NCBI GenBank assembly: GCA_036924285.1
Contig: JAYKYS010000005.1
Coordinates: forward strand, 5,146,001 to 5,210,000
DNA: 64,000 nucleotides
Direction: 5' to 3'
DNA from: Asterella californica
Taxonomy: Eukaryota > Streptophyta > Marchantiopsida > Marchantiales > Aytoniaceae
Part shown: positions 23,001-36,000 of the stretch, in pieces
Position numbering within the stretch: the stretch's first letter is position 1
Layout: every line of letters begins with the position of its first letter
Notes under the pieces: generated by a model
Databases searched by the model: none
Told to the model about the DNA's origin: nothing
Seen by the model: the letters and a program-made list of their open reading frames with translations, nothing else
Position numbers and translations under genes: made by a program

Positions 23001-26000
23001 CAACGTAGATGCCTTGACCTGCCAAAGCAAGGCAGGTCGTTGGTTCCCTCGAATGGCTAATATGTGTGGATTCTATGTATGTATTCCAAAAGCAGCTTAC
23101 TATGAAGACTGGTGAGAATGTTATCGACATGGAGCCCACGATTTGTGGTAGTAATGAACCAGAAGCTCTTCATTCCTATAAGGGAAAACCGATCATTTTG
23201 TCTTTTGTGTGCTTAATCACAACGTTTTCCGTGATTTTCAGGAGGTTGGTTCGTTTGTCGCTGACGGTGTCAGGTTTTACTCTCTATTGCAGGTCCAGTT
23301 GGAGCTACAGAAAAATGGTCGAAGTCCGCAGAAAGCTAGCACGCAAAAGTCAGCGTTTTTGACGACCAAACAGTTCGGAATTGTGCATCATATTAGTGCT
23401 TCTGAGAAGAGAGCTTACGTCGAGCACATAAACGCCTACCTGGATAATGATCCAGCGTTGGCAAAATATTTACCGATTGACCCTACAACAGACGACCTGT
23501 TCCAAATTGCAAAAGACGGTGTTCTTTTATGGTACGCAGTCGAACGATGACTACAAGTCTAAGCTTGGTCATGTGCATTTTGTTTTGTCGTGACTCGAGC
23601 GAAGCTTACTCCTCTTTAATCGGAAGTCCTTGTTGTGCAAGAAGCAGAAACTTGAGAAGAGATTAACGTCTATGTCATTCAGATATCGATTGCGTGTAGC
23701 ACATCCCTTGTCAGTGGCTGCTCTGGTGCAAGACTTGAGGAAATTGTTACAGCGAAAGGCCTGATGAATATGGTCAAAGTGTTGCTATGCTGTAAAGTTT
23801 TCGTTTTTGGATGAAGGTGTCTGGTATCGGTTTTCTAACAAGATAAAAGCATATTCGTTATGATTCTCTATCTATTCCTTTCTTCGCAGTAAATTGATCA
23901 ACTTGGCCGTGTCGGGAACTATTGACGAGCGGGCCATGAACATCAAGGACAAACTAAATCCTTGGGAAAGGAATGAAAATCATACACTTTGTCTGAATTC
24001 CGCCAAAGCGATTGGTTGTTCAGTTGTCAATATTGGTACACAGGACCTGGCTGAGGGTAGGGTAAGTTCCTCTTTATCTTTGGACCAAAGTATTGTTTCT
24101 CGCATCTTCTTGTAGAGGTGCGGATCTAAGTACAAGTCACTCTCAAACCACTGTTGTCTCAATAAGTAGTTGTTCTGCACTAGCTGGGATGGTCACGTAA
24201 ACTTTCGAACTGAAGTCGCCCTTTATCCTGTTGCTTCAAAACTGACGTTTGTGATTTCATGGACCCGTAAGACGTGTATGACCATCTTGGAGACGCGGTT
24301 ACTTGAATCTGTTGCTTTCAGATCTCTTGAGATTCTTCGTTTTACATGTTGGACTATGTATCTGCATCTCACTGCGTACTTGTAGCAGTTGAGTTTTGCA
24401 TCGACTAGTGTCATCATGCACACAGATGTTAAGCTCATCATCGTGTTGTTGCAGCCGCATCTTGTGCTGGGGCTTATTACTCAAATCGTCAAGGTACTAT
24501 CCTTTCAAAGCGGTAAATTCCTCCTCTAATTTCTAAGTATTGGCGGTTGAACGTAGAATCAGCATAATCAGTTGCTCTTTTCCAGTCTCCACCCACGTAG
24601 AAGGATTATTGCATTTGTTTCCTCTTCACCAATTATAGTTGCGTGGCACTTGGTGAAAATAGGTTCAACTCTTGGCGGATATAAATCTGAAGAAAACTCC
24701 TGAACTAGCTGAGCTACTCGACGATATGGAGGTATTTACCTCCTGCAATCTCATCTTCTCTTTGCATTTATGTCTGTCATCCGATGGTTGTTCAAACTTC
24801 TAAATCGTAAGGATAATAGTTGTGTTGTTATCTTCTGAGAAGAATTCTCCTATGTCAGAGTACTGGAAGTTTTATTAAAGTAGTGGCTCATCATCTCGCG
24901 ACCAGTTGCCAGGATTCTCTTGGAGCCTGCTCTCTTATCCTGGTGTTGTCGTCAACTTGGAAAACTTGGAATTTGCTAAAGCCCTCTGCTAGCGAAACAT
25001 GAGTTTCCTTTTCGGACCATTTTGTTTAGTATGTCTCGCGTCCACTCAGAAGAAGTGCCTGTGAAAATGCAATCGAATTGTGATTTTGGCGTATGCGATA
25101 GCAAACATGGAACGCAAGAGTAAGCGATTGCATGTTGCTATCACAGGAATTCGAGGAGCTCCTCAGACTCCCTGCAGAGAAGCTCTTACTACGCTGGATG
25201 AATTATCACTTGAAAAAGGCTGGCTATACAAAAGCGATTTCTAACTACTCCTCCGATGTCAAGGTGTGTCTGCAGTTGCAAGACTCTGTCCTTTTTTTGG
25301 ACTTGTTTTATCTGTTAGTGTATCCTAAGCCAGTTCTGTTCTTGCGAGATATTTTTTTACTCTTTCGTCATAGTCAACCTCTCTCTGCCATGAGGCATTC
25401 ATCACTAGGATGTTTAGGCTATTCTCTACCAGTTTTCTGGGTGCTTATATGAGTATCTGAAACAGTAGATGATTTGATTATCTTCACAAATCCTCAATGT
25501 ATATTCGTCTTTGTCATGGACGTTGGGATTGCTCCTGTTTCAAGCCTTCCTTCGCGTTCACAATCTTGCAGGATGGTACGGCATACGCAGTGCTCCTACA
25601 CCAACTGGCTCCTGAGAGCTGTACCTTGGAGCCCTTAAAAATCAGTGATCCTCTTGAAAGGGCACAGGCCGTCTTATCCCAGGCCTCACGTATTGGCTCC
25701 AGCAGATATCTAACTGCGAAAGATATTCTAGATGGCTCACCTAACTTGAATCTTGCGTTCGTTGCGCATCTTTTCCGGATCAGGTATGACTTCTACAAAC
25801 GAAAGTACGTGAGCTTGTCCGTCATTTTCGAAATCCGCTGCTAAGCACCCTATCTTGGCCTGATTGGTACAGTAATAACACATTCATCCAGGAAACTGTT
25901 AGGTGCTGTTATAACCGAAACTTCATCGAGGAGTATGTTTTAATATAAGCACCAATTTACCTGTGAAGTTCTGGCGGTGTAAATCTCTGAGTTTTAGCCT

Positions 26001-28159
26001 GACCTTATTTGCAGAAGTGGACTGTCAACCGACAGTAGCAAGTTTACTTTTGCCGAACTTATAGAACCTGATGACGAGCAAGATTCAAGAGAGGAAAGAG
26101 CGTTCCGCCTGTGGATCAACAGTATGGGTATTGAGTACGTGAGCTCCTTGTTCGAAGATGTACGAGATGGGTATGTCTATGAATCTCTTATCCCTTAAGG
26201 TTGGTGTACATCAGTCGACAGACTGTAGTACGTTTCTGCTTGTCTGCGCGTCTGATGTTGAATCTTACCAGACATGAGCAAGGTGCTGGGGTATATTGTA
26301 GTGAGACTGAGTTCATTTCCCTTTCACTAGAACAAAACCATCCTTGAAGTTACTTCATCCCTCCTGACGTCAACTATCTAAAAATATTTCAGATTTCTGT
26401 CAGGACATGAATACCATCTTTTGAATCTTACCCAGCTGGATAACCACGTTCGGTCTGCAGGTGGGTGCTTCTTCAGGTACTAGACAGAGTGTCTCCTGGG
26501 TGTGTTGACTGGAAAGTAGCAACAAAACCGCCTATCAAGATGCCCTTCAAGAAAGTGGAAAACTGCAATCAAGCTATTGCGCTTGGCAAGTCGTTGAAGT
26601 TCTCTCTCGTCAATGTATCTGGCAAAGATCTAGTTGAAGGCAACAAGAAGCTTACTCTCGGTAGACACCCGTCCTTCGGACCACTCGCTTTCTGCTCCGT
26701 TGTGCTTCTACTGCTGTAATTGTCGGATTATAGCGCAATAACTCTCCGTTAATTCTTCTGTAGTGAAGGAAGAGACTTGACCGCATCCGTTCTGAACACT
26801 TTCAATTGAATGCAAAAGTGAATGCAAAAGTTGGCTCTCGATTCTGATACTTTGTTCATTTACGTACTCGGATCAGCATTCCTGTGGCAGCTGATGCGAT
26901 ATCATATGTTCAGCCTGCTAAAGAACATCAGATTGAAAGGTAAAGAGGTGTCAGAGGCTGACATTGTGCAATGGGCCAACATTAAGGTCAAGAATGTTGG
27001 GAAGACAACAAAAATGGAAAGTTTGAAGGTGAGGACGAATCACATTCTAGTCGTACTCAGTCGTGATATTGGCCTCTCTCCTGGTTAGCAGTGCATTCTC
27101 GTATTTTGAAATTTTTATGTTGAATGAAATTTGTGTTGTTACAAGGAAATTTCTCACGTGCCTTGATGATCGTGAGTCATGAAATAAGCTTCTCGTATCA
27201 TGACATCATGTTGTACCATTGTTTGTATCGTCATCATATTAACATTCAGTACGGATATTATAGTAGATGGGTACCGGTGCTAATTAGTGCTGCAGTCTGT
27301 TGAGCGTGTATCTACTGAAGATGATGCTAACCTTGTAGACGTGGCTTGCTTTCAGGATAAGAGTTTGGCATCAGGAGTTTTCTTCCTCGATCTGTTGGGA
27401 GCAGTGGAACCCAGAGTGGTTAACTGGAACATTGTGACACCTGGGTTGACTGGTATGTGTTTTACGGCTGCTTGCAATACGTCACACATAGCAGTGTGGC
27501 TTTTCTCGTCTGGAGTCGAGATCAATGAAGAGACGATGTTTGCGCGTTCCCCTCCTTGCGGCCTCTATTAAAGTAGTCTGCACCAGGTTCACGATCGTAC
27601 TTCTTTGCTTCACTCTAATGCCAAGTGGATGTCTGGTGCAGAGGAGGATAAAAAGAAAAATGCTATGTATATTATCAGTGTTGCTCGTAAAATTGGATGC
27701 TCCATCTTTCTTCTGTGGGATGATATCGTCGAGGTACTGTGTCTGGACCATTTCGCCAAGCTTTAATCTAATGATTTGCACAGAAGTAAATTGGACTCAC
27801 GGTTAACGGTTCAGACCTGTGGCTGGCTTCTGGAGTCTGATGGTCTAATTTTGTGACAGGTGCGACCAAAAATGGTTCTCACACTAGCTGCAAGCATTAT
27901 GCTGTGGAGTTTACAAAGTAAGGCCAAAGTCGCAGATGCTTCACCGGAGAAGAACTCCGCGAAAACGCCAGAGAAGAGCTCATCTGTTTCATCAGATTCT
28001 GCCCCACCAACACCGCCAACGACGTCTGCCCCATCATCACCTCCAACAGCTCCAGCATCACCCCCTCCAGGGGAAGAAATCTTGCCACCTCTGGACGCCC
28101 CGCCTTCGGCCCCAACAACTGACATCGCAGAGAATGGTCATGATGATACTTCGAGCTAG
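20075..28159 (+). CDS. FIM: Fimbrin (plastin), actin-bundling protein
   Basis: Cross-links actin filaments into bundles through two actin-binding domains of paired calponin-homology (CH) domains. Exons: 20075-20161, 22604-22774, 23293-23531, 23890-24061, 24455-24493, 24663-24731, 25147-25263, 25572-25783, 26015-26170, 26461-26660, 26877-27028, 27356-27452, 27642-27733, 27860-28159. All splice sites are GT-AG with matching phases; product 700 aa. Landmarks: start [13 protein letters not shown] as in plant fimbrins; degenerate EF-hand region 30-86; CH1 with [12 protein letters not shown] and [14 protein letters not shown]-type blocks [20 protein letters not shown]2 with [16 protein letters not shown]3 with [15 protein letters not shown]4 ending [15 protein letters not shown]. 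The last about 75 residues form a Pro/Ser/Thr-rich tail. Both EF-like loops lack key acidic positions, so calcium binding is doubtful. Intron 1 is 2.4 kb. Confidence 0.95.
20162..22603 (+). other. Fimbrin intron 1 (2.44 kb)
   Basis: By far the longest intron of this gene, lying just after the first 29 codons. No transposon, RNA gene or ORF of note was recognised inside. Long first introns near the start codon often carry expression-enhancing sequence in plants, but nothing specific is visible here. Confidence 0.7.
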
Positions 28160-28860
28160 TCCCTGGGTTGTGTGTGGAGCTCGTAGATTAGTTAAATTTA
28201 TGAGTCTTTTAGTTCTCTGGAATGCTTAACAAAAGTAGGTTGATTCTTTCTGGCATTGCTAATAGAGCACCGTATTTTTTAAAGCCCTTCAAGTTGCAAC
28301 CGCTGCGGCATGGCTTGTTTGAGCTTTGTGTATAGTAGTTAATTACACCTTCCTAGAGTGACTCAAAGTTCTTTGGCCTACGAGTTGTTAAAGCTGTGGG
28401 CATGTTCACATCATACATCACCTCGTGCTCTAATAAGCATCAGGCACAGTTTTTCAGGGCAACAGTTAATATAACTTTGCCAGCGCGGTTCGGTCCGCTT
28501 GTCAACTCACTATCGTGACGTAGGGAACTACTCCACCATGGTCCGTTTAGGAGCTCACTCAATGCAAATTGTAGCAGTTGCCTTTGCCAGGTTGGTTTGC
28601 GGCAACCATTAGTGCCTTGTTATAAGTAAAAGCTCTTGGTATATTTTCCCCTCGTGTCTGCCTCAATCTCGTCTTCTGCATTTGCTCGTTTGCTTTTCTT
28701 CATTTGCTCGTTTTGGTCTTCTTTCACGTGTTCCTCGAGAGCAGTCTCGATTGAACCAGGAGCAGCTTCTGTCTGTTCTGGTTTTCCTTTGTGCGCTAGA
28801 TCACTTGTCCTATTTAACTAGGACAAATAGTCCTGATGTACCAATTAAAATATGTTGCAG
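28160..28860. other. Fimbrin downstream region
   Basis: About 0.7 kb after the fimbrin stop. It should contain the 3' UTR. No ORF or repeat of note was recognised. Confidence 0.4.
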
Positions 28861-31150
28861 ATGACCCAACCGAGAGTCCAGAACTGGAAGCTTTCACTTT
28901 TCCTTGGGGGATCTATCCTTATCTTGGTGCCGAGCCGGAACCCACATAGTCTCTCCGTTTCTCCGTTTCTCCTTGATACACTGTCCTCGCCGTGCCAGAC
29001 AACATAAAGAAGAGGGGAGACCGGCGTGTAAGCTCAATCAGAGCATCTATCACGTATATATTCCGAGATGGGTATCTGAAGTGGACCAGTGGGTCTGGCC
29101 TGGCAAACATACAGCCATGACGTTAAACTAAACACGGTAATTCCTGCCTATCCTGCTACCATGTCCTTATAACTTTCCGAAGTCTTCGTGGATGGTCTCA
29201 GATGGAACCTCTTAAGACCAGACAGCGCGCTATCTGGACACAAGCCAAGCGATGAGTGATAGGAGCTCTGAGACCTCTCTGGAACTCGTTGCAAAGTGAC
29301 AGTTTTCTGTACCGTTTCAGCCATAGGCCGGAAGAGGAAGCTTGGAAAGCGTTACAGGATTTGAAGTGCACGCAGTGGACCAATGACCAACTTGTCCTAC
29401 ATCGCAGCAACAAGACTGACGGAACGTATGTTTCTCATCCGTCTTAACGATTGAGTTTACTCCTAATTCCTCACATGAACAGCATAGATGCAAAGAGTAA
29501 ACGAACTATAAGATGGTGCAAGAAGAGCTCTGGATGGTGTGGAGTAGAATATCGCAGAAAATTAATCTAAACTTGCAACTCCCTGATATCACTTCATCTG
29601 TTATCCCACATTTCGTACATATCACCGTAAACGCTTACATCTCCTTGTCACCACGCAATTTCTAACAACGCCTTTCCTACAGGCAGTTCGGATTGCTACT
29701 TTTGGTTTCCGACTTTCGGGGTTTTGACCCTCCTAGTACTGATTTACCGGGCAGTAAAGTTACCGTAACTCAAAGAGCAGAAGTACACAGGAACCCACAG
29801 TTCGAGGATCAAACGTATAGCACTTAAATAAAGCCTCTAGAACGTCGGGACTAAAACACCTGGTGAGCACTGGATGTTTCAGCTTTCTTCTTTCATCCCT
29901 CCCGCATCTGCATGACGCAAGCTAACCAATTACACCAGTTTACGGGCTGAGCTGCCTATTCGGTTTTCATTCTCTCTGCGCTGACAATGCTTTCTAATCA
30001 TCCGCTGCTGAACTCGTACCATTCTCCTGGAATAATTTGCTCGACGTCGGGACCTCTCATCTGTGGCGCTTGTGGATTTACGATGATGATCCGAGATTTG
30101 CGAGTAATTTTCTCGTCTAAACTGCTAGTAACATACTTTAAAGCGTACGTACAACGTGATTTTGTTAAAAAGGTTCAGTGAACTCCCTACAATAACTGAA
30201 CTTCATTAGCACCTGAGGCGCAGAGAAAGGTATTTGTCTGTAAGACTCTCGTGACCAGCTTTCTTTATCCACGCTTTCAGTTCTCCTGACGCTGATCGGA
30301 CCTCAGCTTCAGGGACTCCGCAAATTGCTGAAAGACTGAAGAACGACGAGAAAGCCATCCCGGGTAAAGAGGTCAGCATGATACTTTGCTCTTCAATGGA
30401 GTGCTTACTTCGTAACTCAACATTTGTACCCAGTGCGAGTACAGATTGAAAACAAGGATGCAAATTCCTTTCGAGATGTGTTGTGACCTACGCATTGACC
30501 GTAACATACGAACAAAATGAGACACTGCTGCAAGAAGCGTCTGTCCGAGCGTGGCACTGCTCCTGAAGTTTGACTTGCTCGTTGTCGGTGGCCCTCAGAT
30601 GAAAAGGATTCCGGTGGAGAAGCTTGACTAAAAACATCTTCATAGCAGCGATAGTGGAACAGAGAGGAGCTCCAAGCGGTAAATTCTCAGGATACACGCT
30701 CGTGTAGCTTGACACCGAATTTCAAACTAAACCTAGCACTCAGGTAGGGCTTCAGAAGATTTACTTCTTCGATAAGTGGTTTCAGGTGCTCGTCCACAGC
30801 CGTTTGATCCGCCTTTCTTCTTCCGACAGCCCGTTCTGGCTTTCACCCTTGAGAGGAGAGGCTGGAACTCAGTGGAGAGCATGTGAGCGAGATTCCCTAG
30901 CAGTGACAACACGGAAGAGAAAGTCCTGCAACATACGATTGCACATGTCGACAAGAAGTTGGTGCCCTCAGAAGAAACTGGCGGAAGATCCTTTTCAGAG
31001 ACTCATGTGGAGGATTTCCTACGTCGACTTCTGAATACATGGGATCCCATGAGTTCTCCAAAGCTGCTACAACCCAAACCAGACGACATATCTGAGCAAT
31101 ATACCGGCAGTTTGGAGCAGACTCCACCAGACCTTTCACATACCTCCTGA
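28861..31150 (+). pseudogene. Unrecognised multi-exon gene, apparently frameshifted
   Basis: I do not recognise this protein. Several plus-strand pieces read like real exons with matching splice phases: GTPQIAERLKNDEKAIP (about 30310-30364), spliced to VRVQIENKDANSFRD; RGAPS spliced to GARPQPFDPPFFFRQ and VLAFTLERRGWNSVES (to 30881), then on to SDNTEEKVLQHTIAHVDKKL and the end QTPPDLSHTS with a stop at 31148-31150. Earlier candidate pieces include SDFRGFDPPSTDLPGSKVTV (29690-29830) and HLWRLWIYDDDPRF (about 30057-30100). Between 30480 and 30680 good-looking protein jumps frame three times (VVTYALTVTYEQNETL, LLLKFDLLVVGGPQMKRI, TKNIFIAAIVEQRGAPS). That pattern suggests a decayed gene, since other genes here are clean. 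A sequence error or an unusual exon arrangement could also explain it. Confidence 0.4.
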
Positions 31151-33097
31151 TCTACTTCAAAGAAACTTGTCTCCCCATTCTCCTCCTTCAACCAGCCTCT
31201 TGGCGGTAATAAGCATCCGTGGATTTGTCCAGATCGATGTGACCAAAATCCACTTTGGTGGACGTAGCCATTCACTCTTCTCAGAGGGACGCCATTGATT
31301 TTAAATGGTCCTGCGCAAGAGACACAGAGAGGTGAGCAGTAGACAGCAATCCTGTGGATTCAAGCGAGAATGAGGAAAATGGCAATCCAAGATACACAGG
31401 GACATGACACTTTAACCCTGTCTCGGAGGGACTGTATATAAATACCGGTGATTAAAAGAAGCCCGGAATTCAGCTGCTGCAGAAACGCTTCCCTTAAATC
31501 GCCCGTCTAAAAGAGATGGGTGGATGGATACCTACCGAAGTTTCGGGTGATTTGTGACCAGGTTCCTATGCAGAGGATTGTGGACGTGATCTGTCGGATA
31601 CAATTTCGGACCCTGTTCTTGCTTCTTGACAGTCTGTTTGGAATGCAAATTGAAGTGGAAGGGCTCCGTTATTTGCGGCTTTGATGGCCCAGATTACCCT
31701 CGAGTGTGAATGGCGGTCCACACCTCGGACCAGTTCCGGATTTCTTGAACCCCGCACGAATCGGTTGATGGCAGTCACCAAGGGCTTCATGCATTTTGCG
31801 CCTGGAGAGAAGCTTGGCTTTCCTCTCTTCGCCAGGGGATCTGCTTGACCGGTGTTCCCGGCATCTGCCTCTCCGTTGCCAGCAAAGAAAAGGATGCTCA
31901 ACAAGGCGAGCCGTCTCTGATCCAGCCATCGAGAGGTGGATGAATCCTGACCTACACTCGGTAAGGGGATCACTGAGAAGAATGCATGAAGGCGGGATGT
32001 ACTACGAGCTCTTTCTCTCGCTCTTCTCTCTAACAAAGCAACACCTGCAGAACCTAACCAGTGAGTCTTCATCAGCCACATTCGCTCCTTGATACCGACT
32101 TTGAGCTGTGGAAGCAACAGACAGTAAACAGAGCACGCAATATCTCATTCGGGATCTGTGTACTACTTACTAAATGCCATCGATGACCAAGAATAGTTCC
32201 TGTCTGCCTGGCCTCATGAATAAATCTCGCGGGAGCCGATAAGGACGGCCTCCGTGATCTCTGATGCCAGATTTGTGGCATTCGTCCTCCGGGTTCGTTA
32301 CTGCTTGCTCATTGGCCGCAGTCTTGGCGTAGCCCTCTGTTCCCTTTTGTTTTGGTAGTTTTAAGGAACTTAAAAGATGTTCACCTCAATTCAGTTTTAG
32401 CCGAACTATCCCGTTGCCTTCAGCACTCAAAGTACAGGACAGTGATTTGGGAAAGAACAGCGACTTCGAGGAGGTAAAGTGAAAGGCAACACTCAAAGTA
32501 CAGGACAGTGATGTGGGAAAGAACAGCGACTTCGAGGAGGTAAAGTGAGTTGAAATTCTGTTTGGCGGTCTCCGAGACATGAATCTCCCTGATATTAGTA
32601 TGAGACATTTAGTACCCCACAGACAAACTTTCCCTCGAGGACGACGACAAAAGTCAGTGACTCGGTGATCCGGCTGAGGTAAACTCACGGGCCACGGCTT
32701 TCAAGGTTCATATCCTAGGTCTTTCCCGAAGCCTTCCATCTCGCCAACCGTCATTCTCATCCTGGGTCTGTTCCTGATTTTGCCGATGGTTCTCAGTAAG
32801 TACAAAGCGACTTCCACAGAGTTGCAAACAGGCTTGCGCAGCGGGGCATATAGTTCAGATCCGCAGCGACTGCACGCACACAATCACAAAAAGATCTGGC
32901 AAAAGCCTTTGAAGGGACGGAAGTGCGGTATGGATGTACTGCGATTGAGTTGGATTCAACTTAGAGCAGAGTACCGAAGTCGCTTCAAATCAAACGGCGC
33001 AAGAGGGTCAGAAGAGACAGCAATCAGTGTATTGATCACAAATTCGAATCCCGCTAGAGTACACAAATTTTACCAAAAATGAGTATGCATAACCACG
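31151..33097. other. Intergenic region before the TIC62 3' end
   Basis: No gene is recognised. The longest ORFs (31566-32117 minus, 183 codons; 32780-33082 plus, 100 codons) have low-complexity or unremarkable translations and no family resemblance. A recent 59-bp direct repeat lies at 32424-32548. Confidence 0.4.
32424..32548. repeat. Tandem repeat, two 59-bp copies
   Basis: CACTCAAAGTACAGGACAGT starts at 32424 and again at 32490. Each copy runs to GAGGAGGTAAAGTGA, with a 7-bp spacer between them. The copies differ at one position only, so the duplication is recent or conserved. Confidence 0.92.
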
Positions 33098-36000
33098 TTA
33101 CTGTTCCCATGGCCAACGAAATGCGCCCGCTGGCTCTAAAACCTTCTCCACCTCATCGACCGTCCCCGGAGCAGAGCTATCTCCGGATTCTTCAGACTGT
33201 GCCTGCTCGCTCAGTGTGGCCCCTGCAGCTTCTTCTTTCGTGGGGCTCTTGGGAGGTGAAGGTGGACCTGGTGGCTTCAGACTTGGGTACCTGCCAACAA
33301 CAGAAACAGCAAACAGTTGCCGAAGCCTTAGAATAAGCTTTCAACCTGTCCGACCAGCGAGAATTACAGGTGGAACTCAAATGCATTCTTCACTTTCGCT
33401 TTCGAAGCATGAAGGTACGACGTCCAGATTTGGTGCTCAGAAAAGAGAGTACATGATGAATGGCGAGAGGGGTCTCGTCTTTTGTGGTTCAGTTGTTGAT
33501 GTGCTTTGTGCAGACTCAGCTGCAGCCGAATTCACTACTTCTGGTACGACTCCTCCTGCTGAAGATGCGGCAGTCGACTCAGTGGATGGTGCAGACTCCT
33601 TGGGGGTTTCTAATTTAGCCTCTGTTTCGCCTTCTTCAGGATTGCTCTTCCTTGGTGGAGTGGGAGGTTTTAGAGCTGGGAATCTGCATCGTATCAACTC
33701 AGCTTCAGCCGCTCCGTTCGAAACAAGAAAAAGAAAAGGAACTAGAAACAATGCCAAAATGATATGAAGGAAGAAAGGTGAAAGTTCGTAGAATGGCTTA
33801 CGCAGTGTAAGGCGAAAGGGGGCCTGAGGGACGTGGCAACTCCTCCGTTCCCTTCGTGGTGGCTTCTTCCTGTACTGTCGTCTGATTGATTGGAGCAGTT
33901 TCTTCTACAAGAGGTTCTGCAGCAGTCTCTTCTTGCGGAGGTCCTTCCTCAGGCTCCGGTTTTTGCCAGGGCCATCGAAAACCTCCAGATTCTGCCTTGT
34001 TCTCTTTCTCAGGCGAAGCTTCAGCGACTACTGCTGACTTTTCCTTTTCCTCCTCTTCAGGTTCCTTGGGGGCGGTCGTTGCTGCTTTGACAACATCCGC
34101 CTCGGGGGCAGGACGGTATGAGGGAGGAGTAGGGGGCTTTAAGCTGGGAAACCTTCAAATTCAATGAAGAGGATGCAGAACAAGGAACGGGCAGTTAAGC
34201 TGATGAACAAGCACGGCCACTGTGAAAATCATCTACAACAATGCAAGAACTTCCGAGTTTTTATACGAATTCAGTGAACTCAAGACACATGGAAGGTGGC
34301 GCTTACTGGCTGTAGGGGGACATCGGCCTTGATGGTCGAGGAAGTTCATTTGTCTGAGGTTCTTCAGCCGTTTCTGTTTCCTCTGTTGCTGATGAAACGA
34401 GCGGTACAGCTTCTTCCTCCGATTCCTCTTTCTGCCATGGCCAGAGGAAACCTTTGGGTTTGGTTTCCGCCTCCATTGTACCAGCTGCTTGCTTCTCCTC
34501 TTTCTCATTTGCCTTTCTTTCTGCTTTAATTCTCATCATTTCTTCTTCTTCTGCTTCTTTGGCCCTTCGTTCAGAATCAATCTTCTTGTTCTCTTCTTCG
34601 GCCTTTCGGTCAGCTTCGAGCTTTTCCTTCTCTTTCTCGTCCTTCGCTTTCAGTTCAGCCTCAGTCCGCTTCTTCCGAGCTTCTTCAGCATCAGCTTTAG
34701 CTTTCGCTTCCGCCTCGGCCTTGGCTGCAAGTTCAGCTTCTTCGGCTGCTTTCGCCTCTGCCTCCTGTTTACCTTTCTTATCTGCCTCTTGTTTTGCCAG
34801 TTTTTCAGCTGCAACCTCGGCCTTGGATTTCACCGGAGCCTTTGCCGTCGCTTCTACTTTTGGTTTTTCCTTTGGAGCTTGCAGTGCAACCTGTTTGGCC
34901 TCTGCCGCCTTCTGCTCAGCTTCTAATTCTCTTCTGACAGATGTTATGATCTCCTGCTTTTCCCGCTCTGATAACCTACAGCGTTCAAAATGTGAGTCAT
35001 GTCTGAAATCTAGTCCCAGAAGAACCTCTTCTCACTACCCCGACCATGATATAGGTAAATTTTTCAGAAAATCATCCACTTGATTGCTGAGGTCGCGTCT
35101 CTTGCATACTTGTGTACGTGCAAAAGAAGGGTTGACACATAAGGGAATTTTATCTCAAATTCGCCGTACAAAGGAAGCAGGAAACCCAAATAGTAAAACC
35201 TCTGGCCTAGCCTGGCCGTTTTCACGGCCGCACTTATAAGCATCTGATGTAGAGTACGTACTTCTGTCCTTGACGGGCAGCTGCTATGAGAGCAGTTTCA
35301 AGAGCCTTCGCCTCTCGAGCAAATTGGTCAGCTGCTTGAAGTTTAGACCGCAGTTCGGCTGTCTTCCTCACTATCTCCGCATTTTGGGCTCGTGCAGCTT
35401 CGGCCTCCTGCCTTGCTTCCTCCTGCTTGAGTCTAGCTGCCTCGTACTCCTGTTGAAGCTTCTGCCGGAGAGCTCCTGTTTTCTCCTCTTCAGCTTGACG
35501 TTTCTGACTAGCCGCTCGCTCCTGGATAGTTTACCATCATAAGTGATTTAATCTTCATGTCTCATTGATCCTCTACTACATCAGGGTGGGTGCTGGCCGT
35601 CGCGACAGTCCCCGGGGAAACCATAGCTAGCTAGCTCTTCTTTAGAATTAGAAACAATTTCTATGCAGGTAGAGATACTTCAGTCAAGGTGATTAACTCT
35701 AAGTTTGATACGAAAACGCTCAAATTCTCGGGGTAACTGCCGACAATCGGCTGTCGGGCTTCTTGTCTTTGCAGTTTGGCTCTTTTCGAACGAAGAACAA
35801 ACGAACACTACTAACAATCCTACAGAGCGCTGGTAAGCACAGCTTATAGAAGTCGAACGCACAAGGTCAGTGTCTCAAAGTTCCCCATGCGCTGCTTCGC
35901 TCTAACATAAGGCGGGGGCCGAAATTACAACATGCATCACAAATGTCTACCTCGTCCTCCTGCTCCTTTGATGCCTGGTTGGTTGGCTTGGATATCTCGG

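Noticed and set aside
30777..30830. A 44-nt intron in the unidentified gene
   Set aside because: It is too short for plant splicing. Reading through from an acceptor at about 30785 in the GARPQPFDPP frame fits the phases better.
31566..32117. 183-codon minus-strand ORF as a gene
   Set aside because: Its composition is unremarkable, there is no domain, and no supporting splice or promoter context. Chance ORFs of this size occur in GC-balanced plant DNA.
33040..33060. tRNA T-arm-like AATTCGAATCCC
   Set aside because: No matching acceptor, D-arm or anticodon arm could be folded around it.
34300..34307. TAA after exon 12 as the true end of TIC62
   Set aside because: The following exons encode further LKPP modules with matching phase-2 junctions, so the full-length reading is better. 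The stop is kept as an intron-retention outcome.
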